64,000 nt of DNA from Aegilops tauschii subsp. strangulata (GCF_002575655.3 NC_053039.3:45819290-45883289); one strand, 5' to 3'. Positions 1 to 13,088 are shown, counted from the stretch's first letter. Notes: a model not told the origin generated them from the letters alone. Translations and numbers: made by a program.

Positions 1-1264
1 ATTCTTGACCGTTTTGCAGTGGTCTACTCCTAGATCAAAATTGTACTCTCTTGCCAAACTCAGAGCAAGGTATACAATAGGTCTGGTACACAGCATAGCA
101 TACTTTATATAACCTATGACTGAGGCATAGGGAATGACTTTCATTCTCTTTCTATTTTCTGCCATGGTCGGGATTTGAGTCTTACTCAATTTCACACCTT
201 TGCAACACAGGCAAGAACTCATTCTTTGACTGTTCCATTTTGAACTACTTCAAAATCTTGTCAAGGTATGTACTCATTGAAAATCTTATCAAGCGTCTTG
301 ATCTATCTCAATAGATCTTGATGCTCAATATGTAAGTAGCTTTACTGAGTTCTTTCTTTTGAAGAACTCCTTTCAAACACTCCTTTATGCTTTCCAGAAA
401 ATTCTACATTATTTCTGATCAACAATATGTCATTCACATATACTTATCAGAAAGCCTGTAGTGCTCCCACTCACTTTCCTGTAAATACAGGCTTCACCGC
501 AAGTCTGTATAAAACTATATGCTTTGATCAACTCATCAAAGTGTATATTCCAACTCCGAGATGCTTGCACCAGTCCATAGATGGATCACTGGAGCTTGCA
601 CACTTTGTTAGCACCTTTCGGATTGACAAAACCTTCTAGTTGCATCATATACAACTCTTCTTTAAGAAATCCATTAAGGAATGTAGTTTTGACATCCATT
701 TGCCAAATTTCGTAAAATGCGGCAATTGCTAACATGATTTGGACAGACTTTTAAGCATCGATACGAGTGAGAAAATCTCATTGTATTCAACACCTTGAAC
801 TTGTCGAAAACCTTTTTCGACAATTCGAGCTTTGTAGATAGTAACACAACTATCAGCGTCCGTCTTCCTCTTAAAGATCCATTTATTTTCTATGGCTTGC
901 CGATCATCGGGCAAGTCAACCAAAGTCCACACTTTGTTCTCATACATGGATCCTATCTCAGATTTCATAGCTTTAAGCCATTTCGCGGATCTGGGCTCAT
1001 CGTCGCTTCCTCATAGTTCGTAGGTTCGTCATGGTCAAGTAATATGACCTCCAGAACAAGATTACTGTACCACTCTGGTGCAGATCTTACTCTGGTTGAC
1101 CTACGAGGTTCGGTAGTAACTTGATCCGAAGTTTCATGATCATCATCATTAACTTCCTCACTAATCGGTGTAGGCATCACTGGAACTGGTTTCTGTGATG
1201 AACTACTTTCCAATTCGGGAGAAGGTAGAATTACCTTATCAAGCTCTACTTTCCTCCCACTCAC
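1..1264 (-). pseudogene. Copia pol: IN-RT linker and reverse transcriptase start
   Basis: The minus-strand frame 1264-965 carries the hydrophilic linker after integrase, including the TEPRRSTRVRS-type motif typical of Angela-group polyproteins. The next frame (968-729) carries the RT start with ENKWIFKRK and KGFRQVQGVEYNE words. In this family the normal wording includes LVAKGF and a TFSPVA motif; here it reads IVEKGF and IFSLVS, and the frame then breaks. Bases 728-1 still contain recognisable RT codons in shifting frames. Non-functional. Confidence 0.8.
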
Positions 1265-1287
1265 TTCTTTCGAGAGAAACTCTTTCT

Positions 1288-2210
1288 CTAGAAAGGATCC
1301 ATCCTAGCAACGAATATTTTGCCTTTGGATCTGTGATAAAAGGTGTACCCAACAGTTTCCTTTGGGTATTTTATGAAGACGCACTTCTCCGATTTGGGTT
1401 CGAGCTTATCAGGTTGAAACTTTTTCACATAAGCATCGCAGTCCCAAACTTTAAGAAATGACAACTTTGGTTTCTTGCCAAACCACAGTTCATAAGGCAT
1501 CATCTCAACGGATTTTGATGGTGCCCTATTTATAGTGAATGCAATTGTCTCTAATGCATAACCCCAAAACGATAGTGGTAAATTGGTAAGATACATCATA
1601 GATCGCACCATATCTAATAAAGTACAGTTATGATGTTCGGACACACCATTACGCTGTGGTGTTCCGGATGGCGTGAGTAGTGAAAAATATTTTTCCTCTG
1701 CGATCATATCGTAGAAACTTTTATTTTCTTGTTACGATGATTCTCCACTACACTCTGAAATTCTTTGAATTTTTCAAATGTTTCAGACTTGTGTTTCATC
1801 AAGTAGATATACCCATATCTGCTCAAATCATCTGTGGAGGTCAGAAAACAACGATACTTGCCGTGAGCCTTAACACTCATCGGACCGCATACATCAGTAT
1901 GTATTATATCCAATAAGTCAGTTGCTCGCTCCATTGTTCCGGAGGACGGAGTCTTAGTCATCTTGCCCATGAGGCATGGTTCACAAGCATCAAGTGATTC
2001 ATAATCAAGTGAGTCCAAAATCCCATCAGCATGGAGTTTTTTCATGCGCTTTACAACAATATGATCTAAACGGCAGTGCCACAAATAAGTTGCACTATCA
2101 TTATTAACTTTGCATCTTTTGGCTTCAATATTATGAATATGTGTATCACTACGATCGAGATCCAACAAACTATTTTCATTGGGTGTATGACCATCGAAGG
2201 TTTTATTCAT
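1288..2210 (-). pseudogene. Copia pol: GAG-pre-integrase and integrase core
   Basis: Two adjacent minus-strand frames (2210-1704 and 1707-1288) encode the pre-integrase zinc region (WHCRLDH followed by CEPCLMGK, an HHCC-type set) and the integrase core. The core words HTDVCGPM, TSTDDLSRYGY, PYELWFGKKP and the C-terminal YPKETVGYTFY are all visible. The frame changes around 1705, so the catalytic core is split. Cysteine, histidine and first aspartate positions look preserved. Integrase would insert the cDNA copy into the host chromosome, but this copy cannot make an intact enzyme. Confidence 0.82.
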
Positions 2211-2327
2211 GTAAACAGAACAACAATTATTCTCTGACTTTAAATGAATAACCGTATTGCAATAAACATGATCAAATCATATTCATGCTCAACGCAAACA
2301 CCAAATAACACTTATTTAGGTTCAACA

Positions 2328-3330
2328 CTAATCTTGAAAGTATAGGGAGTGTGCGATGATGATTACATCAATCTTGGAACCACTTCCAACACACATCATC
2401 ACTTCACTCTTAACTAGTCTCTGTTTATTTTGCAACTCCCGTTTCGAGTTACTACTCTTAGCAACTGAACCAGTATCAAATACCGAGGGGTTGCTATAAA
2501 CACTGGTAAAATACACATCAATAACATGTATATCAAATATATATTTGTTCACTTTGCCATCCTTCTTATCCGCCAAATACTTGGGGCAGTCCCGCTTCCA
2601 GTGACCAGTCCCTTTGCAGTAGAAGCACTCAGTTTCAGGCTTAGGTCCAAACTTGGGCTTCTTCACTTGAGCAGCAACTTGCTTGCCGTTCTTCTTAAAG
2701 TTCCCCTTCTTCCCTTTGCCCTTTTCTTGAAACTAGTGGTCTTTGTCAACCATCAACACTTGATGCTCTTTCTTCATTTCTACCTTCGCCGATTTCATCA
2801 TCACGAAGAGCTTGGGAATCGTTTCTATTATCCCTTGCATATTATAGTTCATCACGAAGTTCTAGCAACTTGGTGATGGTGACTAGAGAACTCTGTCAAT
2901 CACTATCTTATCTGGCAGATTAACTCCCACTTGATTCAGGTGATTGTAGTACCCAGACATTCTGAGCACATGCTCACTAGTTGAGCAATTCTCCTCCATC
3001 TTTTAGGCAAAGTACTTGTCAGAGGTCTCATACCTCTTGACACGGGCATGAGTCTGAAATACCAATTTCATCTCTTGGAACATCTCATATGCTTCATGAC
3101 GTTTCAAAAACGTTTTTGAAGTCCCGGTTATAAGCCGTAAAGCATGGTGCACAAAACTATCAAGTAGTCATCATACCGAGCTTTTGTCAAACGTTCATAA
3201 CATATGCATCTGCTCCTGCAATAGGTTTGTCACCTAGCGGTGCATCAAGGACATAAATTTTCTGTGCAGCAATGAGGACAATCCTCAGATCACGGACCTA
3301 GTCCGCATCATTGCTACTATCATCATTCAA
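2328..3330 (-). pseudogene. Copia gag and protease relic
   Basis: The minus strand at 2666-2328 encodes one CCHC zinc knuckle (CFYCKGTGHWKRDC), followed by the aspartic-protease signature FDTGSVA. Between about 3330 and 2670, gag-like words (FQEMKLVFQTHARVKRYE, SGYYNHLNQVG) are readable but cross several stops and at least one frame change. No intact gag ORF remains up to the primer-binding site at 4620. Gag would form the virus-like particle and the protease would cut the polyprotein. Confidence 0.75.
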
Positions 3331-4604
3331 CATAGTTTTTCTCTCGGAACATATCAAAATAAACATAGGGAAGCAACAACGCGAGCTATTGATCTACAAC
3401 ATAATTTGCAAAATATTATCAGGACTAAGTCATGATAAATTAAAGTTCAATTAATCATATTACTTAAGAACTCCCACTTAGATAGACATCCATCTAATCA
3501 TCTAAGTGATCACGTCATCCAAATCAACTAAACCATGTCCGATCATCACATGAGATGGAGTAGTTTTCAATGGTGAACATCACTATGTTGATCATATCTA
3601 CTATCTGATTCACACTCGACCTTTCGGTCTCAGTGTTCCGAGGCCATATCTGCATATGCTAGGCTCGTCAAGTTTAACCCGAGTATTCTGCGTGTGCAAA
3701 ACTGGCTTGCACCCGTTGTAGATGAACATTGAGCTTATCACACCCGATCATCACGTGGTGTCTCGGCACGACGAACTTTGGCAACGGTGCATACTCAGGG
3801 AGAACACTTTTACCTTGAAATTTAGTGAGAGATCATCTTATAATGCTACCGTCAATCAAAGCAAAATAAGATGCATAAAGGATAAACATCACATGCAATC
3901 AATATAAGTGATATGATATGGCCATCATCATCTTGTGCTTCTGATCTCCATTTCCGAAGCACCGTCATGATCACCATCATCACCGGCGCGACACCTTGAT
4001 CTCCATCGTAGCATCGTTGCCGTTTCGCCAATTATTGCTTCTACGACTATCGCTACCGCTTAGTGATAAAGTAAAGCAATTACAGGGCGATTGCATTGCA
4101 TACAATAAAGCGGCAACCATATGGCTCCTGCCAGTTGCCGATAACTCTGTTACAAAACATGATCATCTCATACAATAAAATTTAGCATCATGTCTTGACC
4201 ATATCACATCACAACATGCCCTGCAAAAACAAGTTAGATGTCCTCTACTTTGTTGTTGCAAGTTTTACGTGGCTGCTATGGGCTGAGCAAGAACCGTTCT
4301 TACCTACGCATCAAAACCACAACGATATTTCGTCAAGTTAGTGTTGTTTTAACCCTCTAAAGGACCGGGCGTAGCCACACTCGGTTCAACTAAAGTTGGA
4401 GAAACTGACACCCGCCAGCCACCTATGTGCAAAGCATGCACGTCGGTAGAACCAGTCTCGCGTAAGCGTACGCATAATGTCGGTCCGGACCGCTTCATCC
4501 AACAATACCGCCGAAACAAAGTATGACATGCTGGTAAGCAGTATGACTTGTATCGCCCACAACTCACTTATGTTCTACTCGTGCATATAACATCTACGCA
4601 TAAA
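3331..4604 (-). other. 5' untranslated leader and eroded gag start of the Copia element
   Basis: No reading frame here resembles a protein, and the short open stretches are chance ones. By position between the primer site and the readable gag, it is the leader plus a decayed gag N-terminus of the minus-strand element. Confidence 0.5.
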
Positions 4605-4620
4605 CCTGGCTCGGATGCCA
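4605..4620 (-). other. Primer-binding site (tRNA-iMet type)
   Basis: The minus strand reads TGGCATCCGAGCCAGG one base inside the LTR end. It matches the usual plant initiator-Met primer site TGGTATCAGAGCCAGG apart from a few substitutions. It fixes the minus orientation of the element and marks the LTR boundary. Confidence 0.8.
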
Positions 4621-4621
4621 C

Positions 4622-6344
4622 TGTTGGGGAACGTAGTAATTTCAAAAAAATTCCTACGCACACGCAAGATCATGGTGATGCATAGCAACGAGAGGGGAGA
4701 GTGTCGTCCACGTACCCTCATAGACCGTAAGCGGAAGCGTTAGCACAACGCGGTTGATGTAGTCGTACGTCTTCACGATCCGACCGATCCAAGTACCGAA
4801 CGTACGGCACCTCTGAGTTCAGCACACGTTCAGCTCGATGACGTCCCGCGGACCCCGATCCAGCAGAGCTTCACGGGAGAGTTCCGTCAGCACGACGGCG
4901 TGATGACGGTGATGATGTTGCTACCGATGCAGGGCTTCTCCTAAGCACCGCTACGATATGACCGAGGTGGAATATGGTGGAGGGGGGCACTGCACACGGC
5001 TGGGAGAGATCAACAGATCAACTTGTGTCCCCATGGGGTGCCCCTTGCCTCAGTATATAAAGGAGGAGAGAAGGGGAGGCCGTTCGGCCCCTATGGGCGC
5101 GCCAAGTGTGGAGTCCTACTAGGACTCCAAGTCCTAGTAGGAGTCAAAGGGAAGGAGGGAAGAAGGAAGGAGAGGGAGGAGAGAAAGGAAATGGGGGCCG
5201 GCCCCCTAGTCCAATTCGGTTTGGGCTAGGGGGGCCACACGCCCTGCCTCGCCCTGCCTCCTCTCTTCCACCACTTGGCCCATGAGGCCCAATACTTCTT
5301 TCCCGTATTCCCGTATCTCCCCGGTACTCCGAAAAATACCCGACCACTCGGAACCTTTCCGATGTCCCAATATAGTCGTCCAATATATCGATCTTTACGT
5401 CTCGACCATTTCGAGACTCCTCGTCGTGTCCCTGATCTCATCCAGGACTCCGAACTACCTACTGTACATCAAAACACATAACTCATAATATAAATCGTCA
5501 CCAAACTTTAAGCGTGCGGACCCTACGGGTTCGAGACTATGTAGACATGACCGAGACACGTCTCCGGTCAATAACCAATAGCGGAACCTAGATGCTCATA
5601 TTGGCTCCCACATATTCTACGAAGATCTTTATCGGTCAAACTGCATGACAACATACGTTGTTCGTTTTGTCATCGGTATGTTACTTGCCCGAGATTCGAT
5701 CGTCGGTATCTCAATACCTAGTTCAATCTCGTTACCGGCAAGTCTCTTTACTCGTTATGTAATGCATCATCCCGCAACTAACTCATTAGTCACATTTCTT
5801 GCAAGGCTTATAATGATGTGCATTACCGAGAGGGCCCAGAGATACCTCTCCGACAATCGGAGTGACAAATCCTAATCTCGAAATACACCAACTCAACAAG
5901 TACCTTTGGAGACACCTGTAGAGCACCTTTATAATCACCCAGTTACGTTGTGATGTTTGGTAGCACACAAAGTGTTCCTCCGGTAAACGGGAGTTGCATA
6001 ATCTCATAGTCATAGGAACATGTATAAGTCATGAAGAAAGCAATAGCAACATACTAAACGATCAAGTGCTAAGCTAACAGAATGGGTCAAGTCAATCACA
6101 TCATTCTCTAATGATGTGATCCTTAATCAAATGACAACTCATGTCTATGGCTAGGAAACTTAACCATCTTTGATTCAACGAGCTAGTCAAGTAGAGGCAT
6201 ACTAGTGACACTATGTTTGTCTATGTATTCACACATGTATTATGTTTTCGGTTAGTACAATTCTAGCATGAATAATAAACATTTATCATGAAATAAGGAA
6301 ATAAATAATAACTTTATTATTCCCTATAGGGCATATTTCCTTCA
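4622..6344 (-). repeat. 5' LTR of the Copia element (1723 bp)
   Basis: On the plus strand it begins TGTTGGGGAACG and ends TTTCCTTCA. The minus-strand LTR therefore begins TGAAGGAAATATGCCC and ends CCCCAACA, with the expected TG...CA ends. It is clearly homologous along its length to the solo LTR at 49663-51396 and more distantly to the one at 25105-26835. A TATA-like stretch lies near 5050 on the minus strand. Confidence 0.9.
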
Positions 6345-7320
6345 CCTGTACCTCCTTAACTATCGCTTTGTTATCCATCTCGGGTATCACTCGTCCATTA
6401 TACAAGCCAGCCAGTGTGTGTAGGCCGACCAGTGCAGCTCTGGCTTCTGCCTCATCCACTCCTCTGCTAGGAGGCAATCCTCTAGTTTCTGTGAAGATCA
6501 CTCAGCCCCTGTCATCTCTGGCTATAACTCCTGCAGCGCCCACACCTGTTTCGCCCCCAAAAGCTGCATCCGTATTCAGTTTTACAGTGGCCTGTGCGGG
6601 AGGGTTCCAGCACAGGCTCGGATTCTCGTTAACGCTCGGATCAGGCGCCTTCCTTCCCATGGAGGTTTTTCCTTTCAACCCCATATCCGTCTCAGCGCCC
6701 GCCAGCCTGAATTCTTCCTCATACTTTTCTAAGAATTGGACCGATGAGCTGATTGGCTGCCTGCCATCGCTACGGATGCAATCCTCCCGGAGGTGCTAGT
6801 AGCGCCATAGAAGTAGCAACACTTTTGCTCGTGTGTCCTCATTCTCTGAGTCCAGTAAGACTTGCAGCCAATCCTCCCCAGTGTACCTGAACTTTTTCTC
6901 AGGCGGGAGGAACCAGACGTTTCTCATGGCCCTTCTCAAGCCTCTAGTTTTGGTGCATTCAACCACTGTGTGGTATCCATTCTCTACCCCGTGTCCACAT
7001 ATGCTGCACGTTGCATCTGTCTCAAGTGTGCGTTTGTGCTTGTTTTCTTTAGTAGCTAGTGTATTAGTAGCAACTCGCCACCCGAAAATCCGCACTTTCC
7101 CGGCTACTTTAGCTTTCTAGATCAGGTCTCAAATGCTTCGATCAGCAGCGTCCCTTGATGAACTAGACGGGGGTGCCTCCTGTTGAGCTAACTTTGCAGC
7201 TAGTTTATACGCGCTCCTGACCATAAAGACTCCATTGCTTTCATAATGCCAGGCCAGTTGGTCGCTCACGTTCTAGTTTGGAATCAGAATTTTGCTCCAT
7301 TAGCGATCAATATCTTATCT
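6345..7320 (-). pseudogene. LINE ORF2 3' part: zf-RVT and RNase H-like domain
   Basis: Minus-strand frames carry, in order: the region before the zinc domain (YESNGVFMVRSAYKLA, about 7250-7190); the zf-RVT domain (FGWRVATNTLATKENK, CSICGHGVENGYHTVVEC, 7095-6796); and an RVT_3 RNase H-like domain (KLNTDAAFGGETG, GVIARDDRG, then VDEAEARAALVGL, 6684-6350). Frames are broken by stops and shifts. The Copia LTR begins immediately after the RNase H residues, so the LINE was the insertion target and its 3' remainder lies beyond the window's left edge. Confidence 0.78.
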
Positions 7321-8789
7321 GAGGTGTTACAACCTTCTAAACATGAGCGGGACACACCCATTGTTAGCATTGTGGATGACCCGCTTCATTCACCTGGTGA
7401 TAAAAATTCTATTGATGTGTTTTCTACTGATGACCCGCTTCATTCTTATCCGAGGGTTCGTCCTTCTTTTCAGAAAAGACTTTGGATGCAAGCATAGAAA
7501 AACTTCGAGCACGCATATATTTCTTTACTCCTTTTTGCGTAAACTCTGTCTTTACTCTTATATAGATTGAGTTGCCAAGAAAGTACTTACAACAATTAGC
7601 ATATTTTTTACGTAGTAGGCATGTGTACCACAATGTTTTGATTAATTGATTTGTTTGACATATATTTTGTTCTTATTTGCATGAACCGAGTGGTTTAAAC
7701 AGCTGATGCAAAAAAAGTACCTATAGCAACGCACAAGCATTTAACTTCCATCATGCAACAGAAAAAGCTTCCTCTCACAATGCACGCACATATAACTTCC
7801 ATAGCTACACGAGTATTTAGCTGGTTTTGCAAAAGATAACACGAAGGCCATTTTAGTGTAAGATTAACAAAAGTTAGAGAGTGTAAGTTTTCTTTTTGAG
7901 AGAATTTAGAGAGCGCAGGCTATGCCAAAATAAAGAGTAGCTCCCTAGATTTTTTTTGAACACCTCCCTAGATTTTTTTTTTGAGACAGGTAGTTTTCTA
8001 GATTTTTTTAGGCTTGCAGTTCCCTAGATAACAAGGAGTAGGCTGAGCTTTTTGATTTTGTGTTTTTTTGTTGTTGAGTCTTTTAGACACCCTTTGTTTT
8101 TGTTTTTTACACAGTCTTTTTATGCGTGGAAGGAGCAGGTCTAGCAGAGAGACGCGTCTAATCGTCGGCCGACCCACTGTGGACTTCTTCTTTTTTCAAC
8201 TTGACCTGCCTACAGTGGACTTTGTTGTACTCCGGAAAAATCTCGCAGCAACTATTTATCGCCTTAATCGAGTCGCCAGAGAAGTCTCGCTGAAGGTTAG
8301 AAGGCAATTGGGTCAGCCCATTCACGTGCGGATTAAAGTTAAAAACAGAATAGGAAAGGGAAAAACCAGGAATCGAATCCCTAGATTTGCTAAAAAAAGG
8401 GAATATACCCTGGTCGTAAGGATTGTTAGGCGCACTTCAAGCCATTACGTCCAAGCTAGTCTCATTCGTGGTAAGTACTTGGGGTCGTCTTACTTGAGGC
8501 TATTTGAGCCGGGTTTTTTTTCGTTTCTGTTATGTCTTTTCTTTGTTCTTCTTCGTTTTAGGTCTTTTTTATTCGTTTTTGGATTTTGATTCTTTGTTTT
8601 TATTTTTCATTTCTTCCTCTTTCGTTCATTCTGTTTATTGTTTGGTTTTGATTTTTCTACTCCAATTTTTGTTTGGTTTCTTTTCTCTTCTTCATTTTTT
8701 GTTTGGTTTTCTTTTTTACTTCTCCATTTATTGTTTTTTATGTTTGTTTTCATTTTCGCTCTACATTTTCATATATTTCAAAAAAATGA
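7321..8789. other. AT-rich intergenic stretch, no gene recognised
   Basis: The stretch is T-rich on the plus strand, with long T runs from 7950 to 8780. An open frame at 8068-8589 is basic in the middle and T-run-encoded (Phe/Leu) at the end, and resembles no family I know. At 7330-7470 two copies of a GATGACCCGCTTCATTC phrase are spaced about 60 bases apart. Nothing else stands out. Confidence 0.6.
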
Positions 8790-9126
8790 TCAACATTTTA
8801 TGTATACACGTTCAACATTGTCCGAATGCTTATTAAGCATTTTTCAAATACTTGTTCAACATTTTAATAGTTATTCTAACATTTTTAAAATACTTGTTCA
8901 AAAAAATTTAAATACTCATCCAACATTTTAAAATACTTATTCAACATTTTTCAAATAAATGTTCAACATTTTAAATACTTCTTTAAGATTTTTAAATAGT
9001 TGTTCAACACTTTTGAAATATTTGTTAAACATTTTTAATACTTATTCAGCATTTTGCAAATACTTGTTCAACATTTTTAATACTTATTCAACATTTTCCA
9101 AATAGTTGTTCAACATTTTTCAAATA
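8790..9126. repeat. Degenerate short tandem repeat, 'ATACTTGTTCAACATTTTT' type
   Basis: About a dozen imperfect copies of a 20-30-base unit built on TTCAACATTTTTAAATACTTG run up to the Gypsy insertion. One further partial unit (aaatacttgtttaatacttttt) resumes at 22766, directly after the Gypsy element, so the array was the insertion target. Confidence 0.75.
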
Positions 9127-10421
9127 TGTGACACCCAAAATTTTATTTGGATTTTTCAAAACTTTTATTTGATTTGAGGGAGGTGATTTAAAATTTTCTT
9201 GCTTCCAAGGAACTCTCCCTCTCAAAATATTTTCTTTTATGACAAGTGTTTTGGATTCACCCAAGACCTGAATTTGGTCTTAGAAGTTTTCCTTTTTATT
9301 TGGACACAAACCAAAATGCTTTTCACTTGAAAAAAAATGTCTTTTGAAAATTCCTTTGAAAAGCCCTATGGCTTTTGGAATGATCCTTTTCCACTTTCAA
9401 AAAATCTCTCTTGCCATGACCTAAGTGTAAATCCCCTCTCATAAACCTTTCCTCATCTTTGGATCATGTTTTACTTCAAAACCAGCAAGTGGGACCTCTC
9501 CATATATTTATTTCCATTTATTTCTTATTAAATATTATTTCTGCCTTCTATCTTGATCCCTGGAGATTTACAAAGGAGCTACCCTTTCTGTTTTGATTTT
9601 TGCCACCAAACCAATTTCCCTTCCTAGTCCTTTGAACCCTCAACCAAGATCCATGAAGATCCACTGGTCTTCAGTTCAAAATTTTCAAACTACACCTGCT
9701 GCAAGTTTGGACCAGATTTGCCAAATTTGATGAAATTCATTCAAATCCTTCTCCTAAAAATCTGAGAAAAATCAGGCAGCCTCTGGGTGCACTGAGAGGT
9801 CACCTCACCAAGTCCCAGCTCCAGGAAAAAATTTCTGCTTGCCAAATCATTTCATCGAACACCTGCTGGACAATGTTTCTATAATGTTCACTCAAGTTCA
9901 GTTAACAGTGTCTGAAACTACTGTCGTTTCTTCAGTGTCTGTTGTCGATCTCGCCAGTGCCCCGGCGTCGCCGTGTTTCCTGTCCCCTCCCCCTTGTCCT
10001 CTGCACCGCACGAGCGCCTGGAAGGTTGCGGGCGTCGGCGACGAGCAGGAGGAGGTGCGCCGCCCCGTGACCGACGCCAGTGGCGGCTTTGCGGCCGCCA
10101 GAGAGAGGCGCAGCGCGGACGGCGCCGTCCAGCGCCGCCCAAGCCACCAGAGGCCGCCGCGTGGTCTTCCACTCCCCAGTGCGCGCTGCCACCCTCGTCG
10201 TGAACCGCTGGGCGCGGAGCTCGCTCTCTGTCGCCGCCGTGCCCGTACGGCCACCCCGCCGTGGACCGGCGCCATTACGCCAAGACCGACCAGGATTAGC
10301 GGGGGAACGGCACCAGTACACCTCACTGATGCTGCCTGGCCACTTAAACTCCTTGCCAAGCCACTGCCTCGCCGTAATTGCTCGCCGGAGCGATCCCGTT
10401 CACGGCCACCCCCTCGAATCG

Positions 10422-10431
10422 CCTATAAATA
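10422..10431 (+). promoter_or_regulatory. Putative LTR promoter TATA box
   Basis: CTATAAATAG lies in a GC-rich context upstream of a cytosine-rich stretch, as in plant core promoters. The same sequence is at about 20104 in the 3' LTR. Transcription from here would place a long R-U5 region (over 2.6 kb) before the primer-binding site. Confidence 0.6.
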
Positions 10432-12149
10432 GAGGCCCCGAGCTCCACCTCGAACCCACACCACCTCTGCACACCTCCAACACCCCGCCTAGCCACTGGA
10501 AGAGCCCCAAGGGAGCCTTCTTCCTCAACTGCGGCCGCCGCAACCGCCACGGGATCCAGCTCGATTCGCTCCTGTGCGTGCATCCCTAACCCCCAGCTCT
10601 TGCCAGTAGCTCTCTAGTGCATCCATCCTTCTGACCCGCGCTTCAATTCGGAGTTTGCAGCACCCACCGGAGTTCTCCACCATCGCCCGAGCCGCCATCC
10701 GCCGGAGAAAGTGTCGCCGTCGACGTGGTGCTCTCCGACGACCAAGTCCACCACCCACCGACGCGGAAGGACGCACTGAACCTCTTGGTACACTCCGATC
10801 TCCCTGACTCGCCGTGGTTCGACGCCGGCGACCACCGCAGCCTTCGGGCGCCGGCGAGGATTTGAACCTGACATGTGGACCCCCCACGTCAGCCTCTCTT
10901 TCTTTCCCCGCGAACCGTTTTCTGTTGGCGCCTTCGGGCAGAGTACGTTTTCTCTTTTGGCTAACGTCTTTTACTCCGAACCGTTTTCTGCTTTCTCAGT
11001 TGAGTCCCTGGATATTTTCTGTTTCATCACAGATTAGTCCCTGGACTAAAACTCTTATAACTTTTTAATAAAAAGTGATTTTTGAGTGATTCTTTTTCTG
11101 ACAGTCTTATATTTTTGTCTAGTTTTTTATAGGATTTATTTGGAAATTTTTTAGACAACTTTTATGCACGCGTTGGTTTTCACGTTAGTATGCATTTTCG
11201 CTATACCGTAGGTTCCGGAAGAGGTGACGGAGCCGCGAACTTCGCCGAGCTAGACTCCGACTTCTCTGAACCAGGCAAGCATGTTTGAACCTTTGATATG
11301 ATAGGTGTTTTGCATGTTTGCTTGAATGGTTATGCATGGCATATGAGCATCGGTGAGTATCTCGTTGCATGTAAGGCAACTACCCGTGTGTTCCGAAGTT
11401 ACTATGATCTCTGAGGAGAGATGGCCTAGTCATGTGGTGACATGAAGGGCAGTAAGGTGGTACTGCTGTAGCATGCCAGCCTTACGTCATCCGATAAATT
11501 CCGACGTTAACATGGACGGAGTCACGTCATCGTTCTTCCCCCTTCCGTGCTACCACATGTTTTTTGCCAGAATGCGGTTTAGTAAGTTGGTAACCTCTTT
11601 CCGTGTACACACCAAATAGAGGGGCCGGGATGAGGGTTCCATGGCCCTGGATTAAAGCCAGTCATCCGGTCAGGGGGCATGGGTGTTTCCGGTTGGGACC
11701 GAGAGGGGGGCACCCCTTAGAGCGCGCGTATAGAAATTTGATCCCATGCTACGCGAGGTTGTAGCCTCCCCGTCTCAAGGTTTTTCTTGAACGTTGCCGA
11801 GGGTGATTCCTGGCTTCGGAATGTTGAATGGGTGTGTACTGGTTAGATGTGTTTCTTCCAAAACACCGTAAACGGAACTAGTCCCCGTGACTACTTGAAT
11901 CCGTTGGCTGTGGTTAAAGTACAAACTCTGCAGAGTCAAATCCTTCCGAGTCATCGTATCCGTGGTCAAGGACCGTGATCAGTGAACCCATATCTATGTC
12001 AAGTCCTCTTGGTATTTTCCCCGGTGAACAAGCTTGATTGGTATATTGGTTGAACGTTATTCCGTGGTTGGACTAACCCTGTTGTTTATATCTGATTATG
12101 CCCTTGCAGTGTTTGAATTCTTGAGCTACTGAGATATCAAGTTATGATA

Positions 12150-12412
12150 TATAAGCCCTTTATGTGAAGTCTCTCAGACGTCCGACTGTGGCATGTTTGT
12201 CTTTTACTTTCAATATAAGCCCTTTATGTGATGTCGATCAGACGTGCGACTGTGGCATGTTTGTCTTTTACTTTCAATATAAGCCCTTTATGTGATGTCG
12301 CTCAGACGTCCGACTATGGCACGCACTGTCTTTTATTTTCCCATTATAAGCCCTTTATGTGGTGTCGCCCTGACGCCCGACTGCGGCATTGTTATTCTTG
12401 CATTTTCCTCTC
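12150..12412 (+). repeat. Four-copy 64-67-bp tandem repeat in the 5' LTR
   Basis: Four units begin ATAAGCCCTTTATGTG and continue through a CAGACGTCCGACT-like core. The first three are close copies and the fourth is diverged. The same array is in the 3' LTR at about 21832-22090, with some independent base changes. Confidence 0.9.
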
Positions 12413-13088
12413 GAGGAGTCATTCAGACCCTCGTTTGGCACCCAGTATTCATTTTGGGATTTCGGGAGGACTACCTCCCGACTTCTCTTTTATTTTCCAT
12501 GCATTATTATCTTTATGTCTGAGTGCACTTGTTAATCTGTTCATATGCATCGTGTTTACATTTGTTATATCTTATGTCCGAACTGTCTTGCGAGTACTTT
12601 CATAGTACTCACCTGGCTTGTTGATTTGGCCAGATGTTGACGAAGGCGATCTCATGGATGAAGAGTTTGATAGTGAGTCCGACGCCTAGAGGAATCCCAG
12701 TCAGTCCCGTGTGATCCTGGATATTGGTCACTTGTATTATATACGCTTCCGCCACCCGCAATAAGTCTCCTCGAGCCTCACTCCGACGCTCGAAGAGCTG
12801 TTAGATTCAGGAGTCTTGTCACCCACTTCGCGGTGATATTTCCACTACCACTTCTATCGTGAGTTAGTAGTTATGCCACCCTATCCGCCATTATGTTTTA
12901 ATGGTGTGTATGTAATAAATTGTTTGGGCAGTCTCCCCTCAACCTTGTATTATGTTCGGTACTCCTGGTATTTTCTTCTGTGACCAAGATATTGTCTACT
13001 AGTGAAAAGAAATTCTTCTTTACTGGTCCGTAAAAGAGATTGGTCTCTCAATAAATATTTTTATTGAAAAAACCGGTCGTGACAAGCT

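Larger units (their letters stand above)
1..6344 (-). mobile_element. Copia LTR retrotransposon, 5' part (Angela/BARE-like), decayed
   Basis: Reading the minus strand from 6344 downwards the order is LTR (6344-4622), primer-binding site (4620-4605), Gag with a CCHC knuckle, protease, integrase and reverse transcriptase. This PR-IN-RT order defines Copia. The element leaves the window at base 1, so the rest of RT, RNase H and the other LTR are not seen. Every coding block is interrupted by stops and frameshifts, so this is a dead copy. It sits in a LINE remnant that resumes at 6345. The target duplication should therefore be CCTGT (6345-6349), and its partner should flank the other LTR outside the window. 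The Angela/BARE/WIS grouping rests on the LTR ends and pol wording recalled from the family. Confidence 0.9.
9127..13084 (+). repeat. 5' LTR of the Gypsy element
   Basis: It begins TGTGACACCC and ends GGTCGTGACA, just before the primer-binding site. It contains a GC-rich block (9950-10870), a TATA box at about 10424, and a four-copy internal tandem repeat (12150-12410). Open frames inside the GC-rich block occur in both LTRs and look like compositional artefacts. Confidence 0.95.

Noticed and set aside
5023..5488. Short ORFs inside the Copia LTR
   Set aside because: Occur within an LTR with defined ends and have no conserved pattern. The related solo LTR at 49663-51396 does not keep the frames.
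8068..8589. 173-codon ORF with a basic centre
   Set aside because: Ends in T-run-encoded Phe/Leu and matches no family. The surrounding DNA is AT-rich repeat.
9839..10887. Several overlapping ORFs of 80-200 codons on both strands in the 5' LTR (and the same in 19520-20569)
   Set aside because: They lie in a GC-rich LTR block open in nearly all frames, show no domain pattern and differ between LTRs without codon-position bias that I can see. Compositional artefacts.
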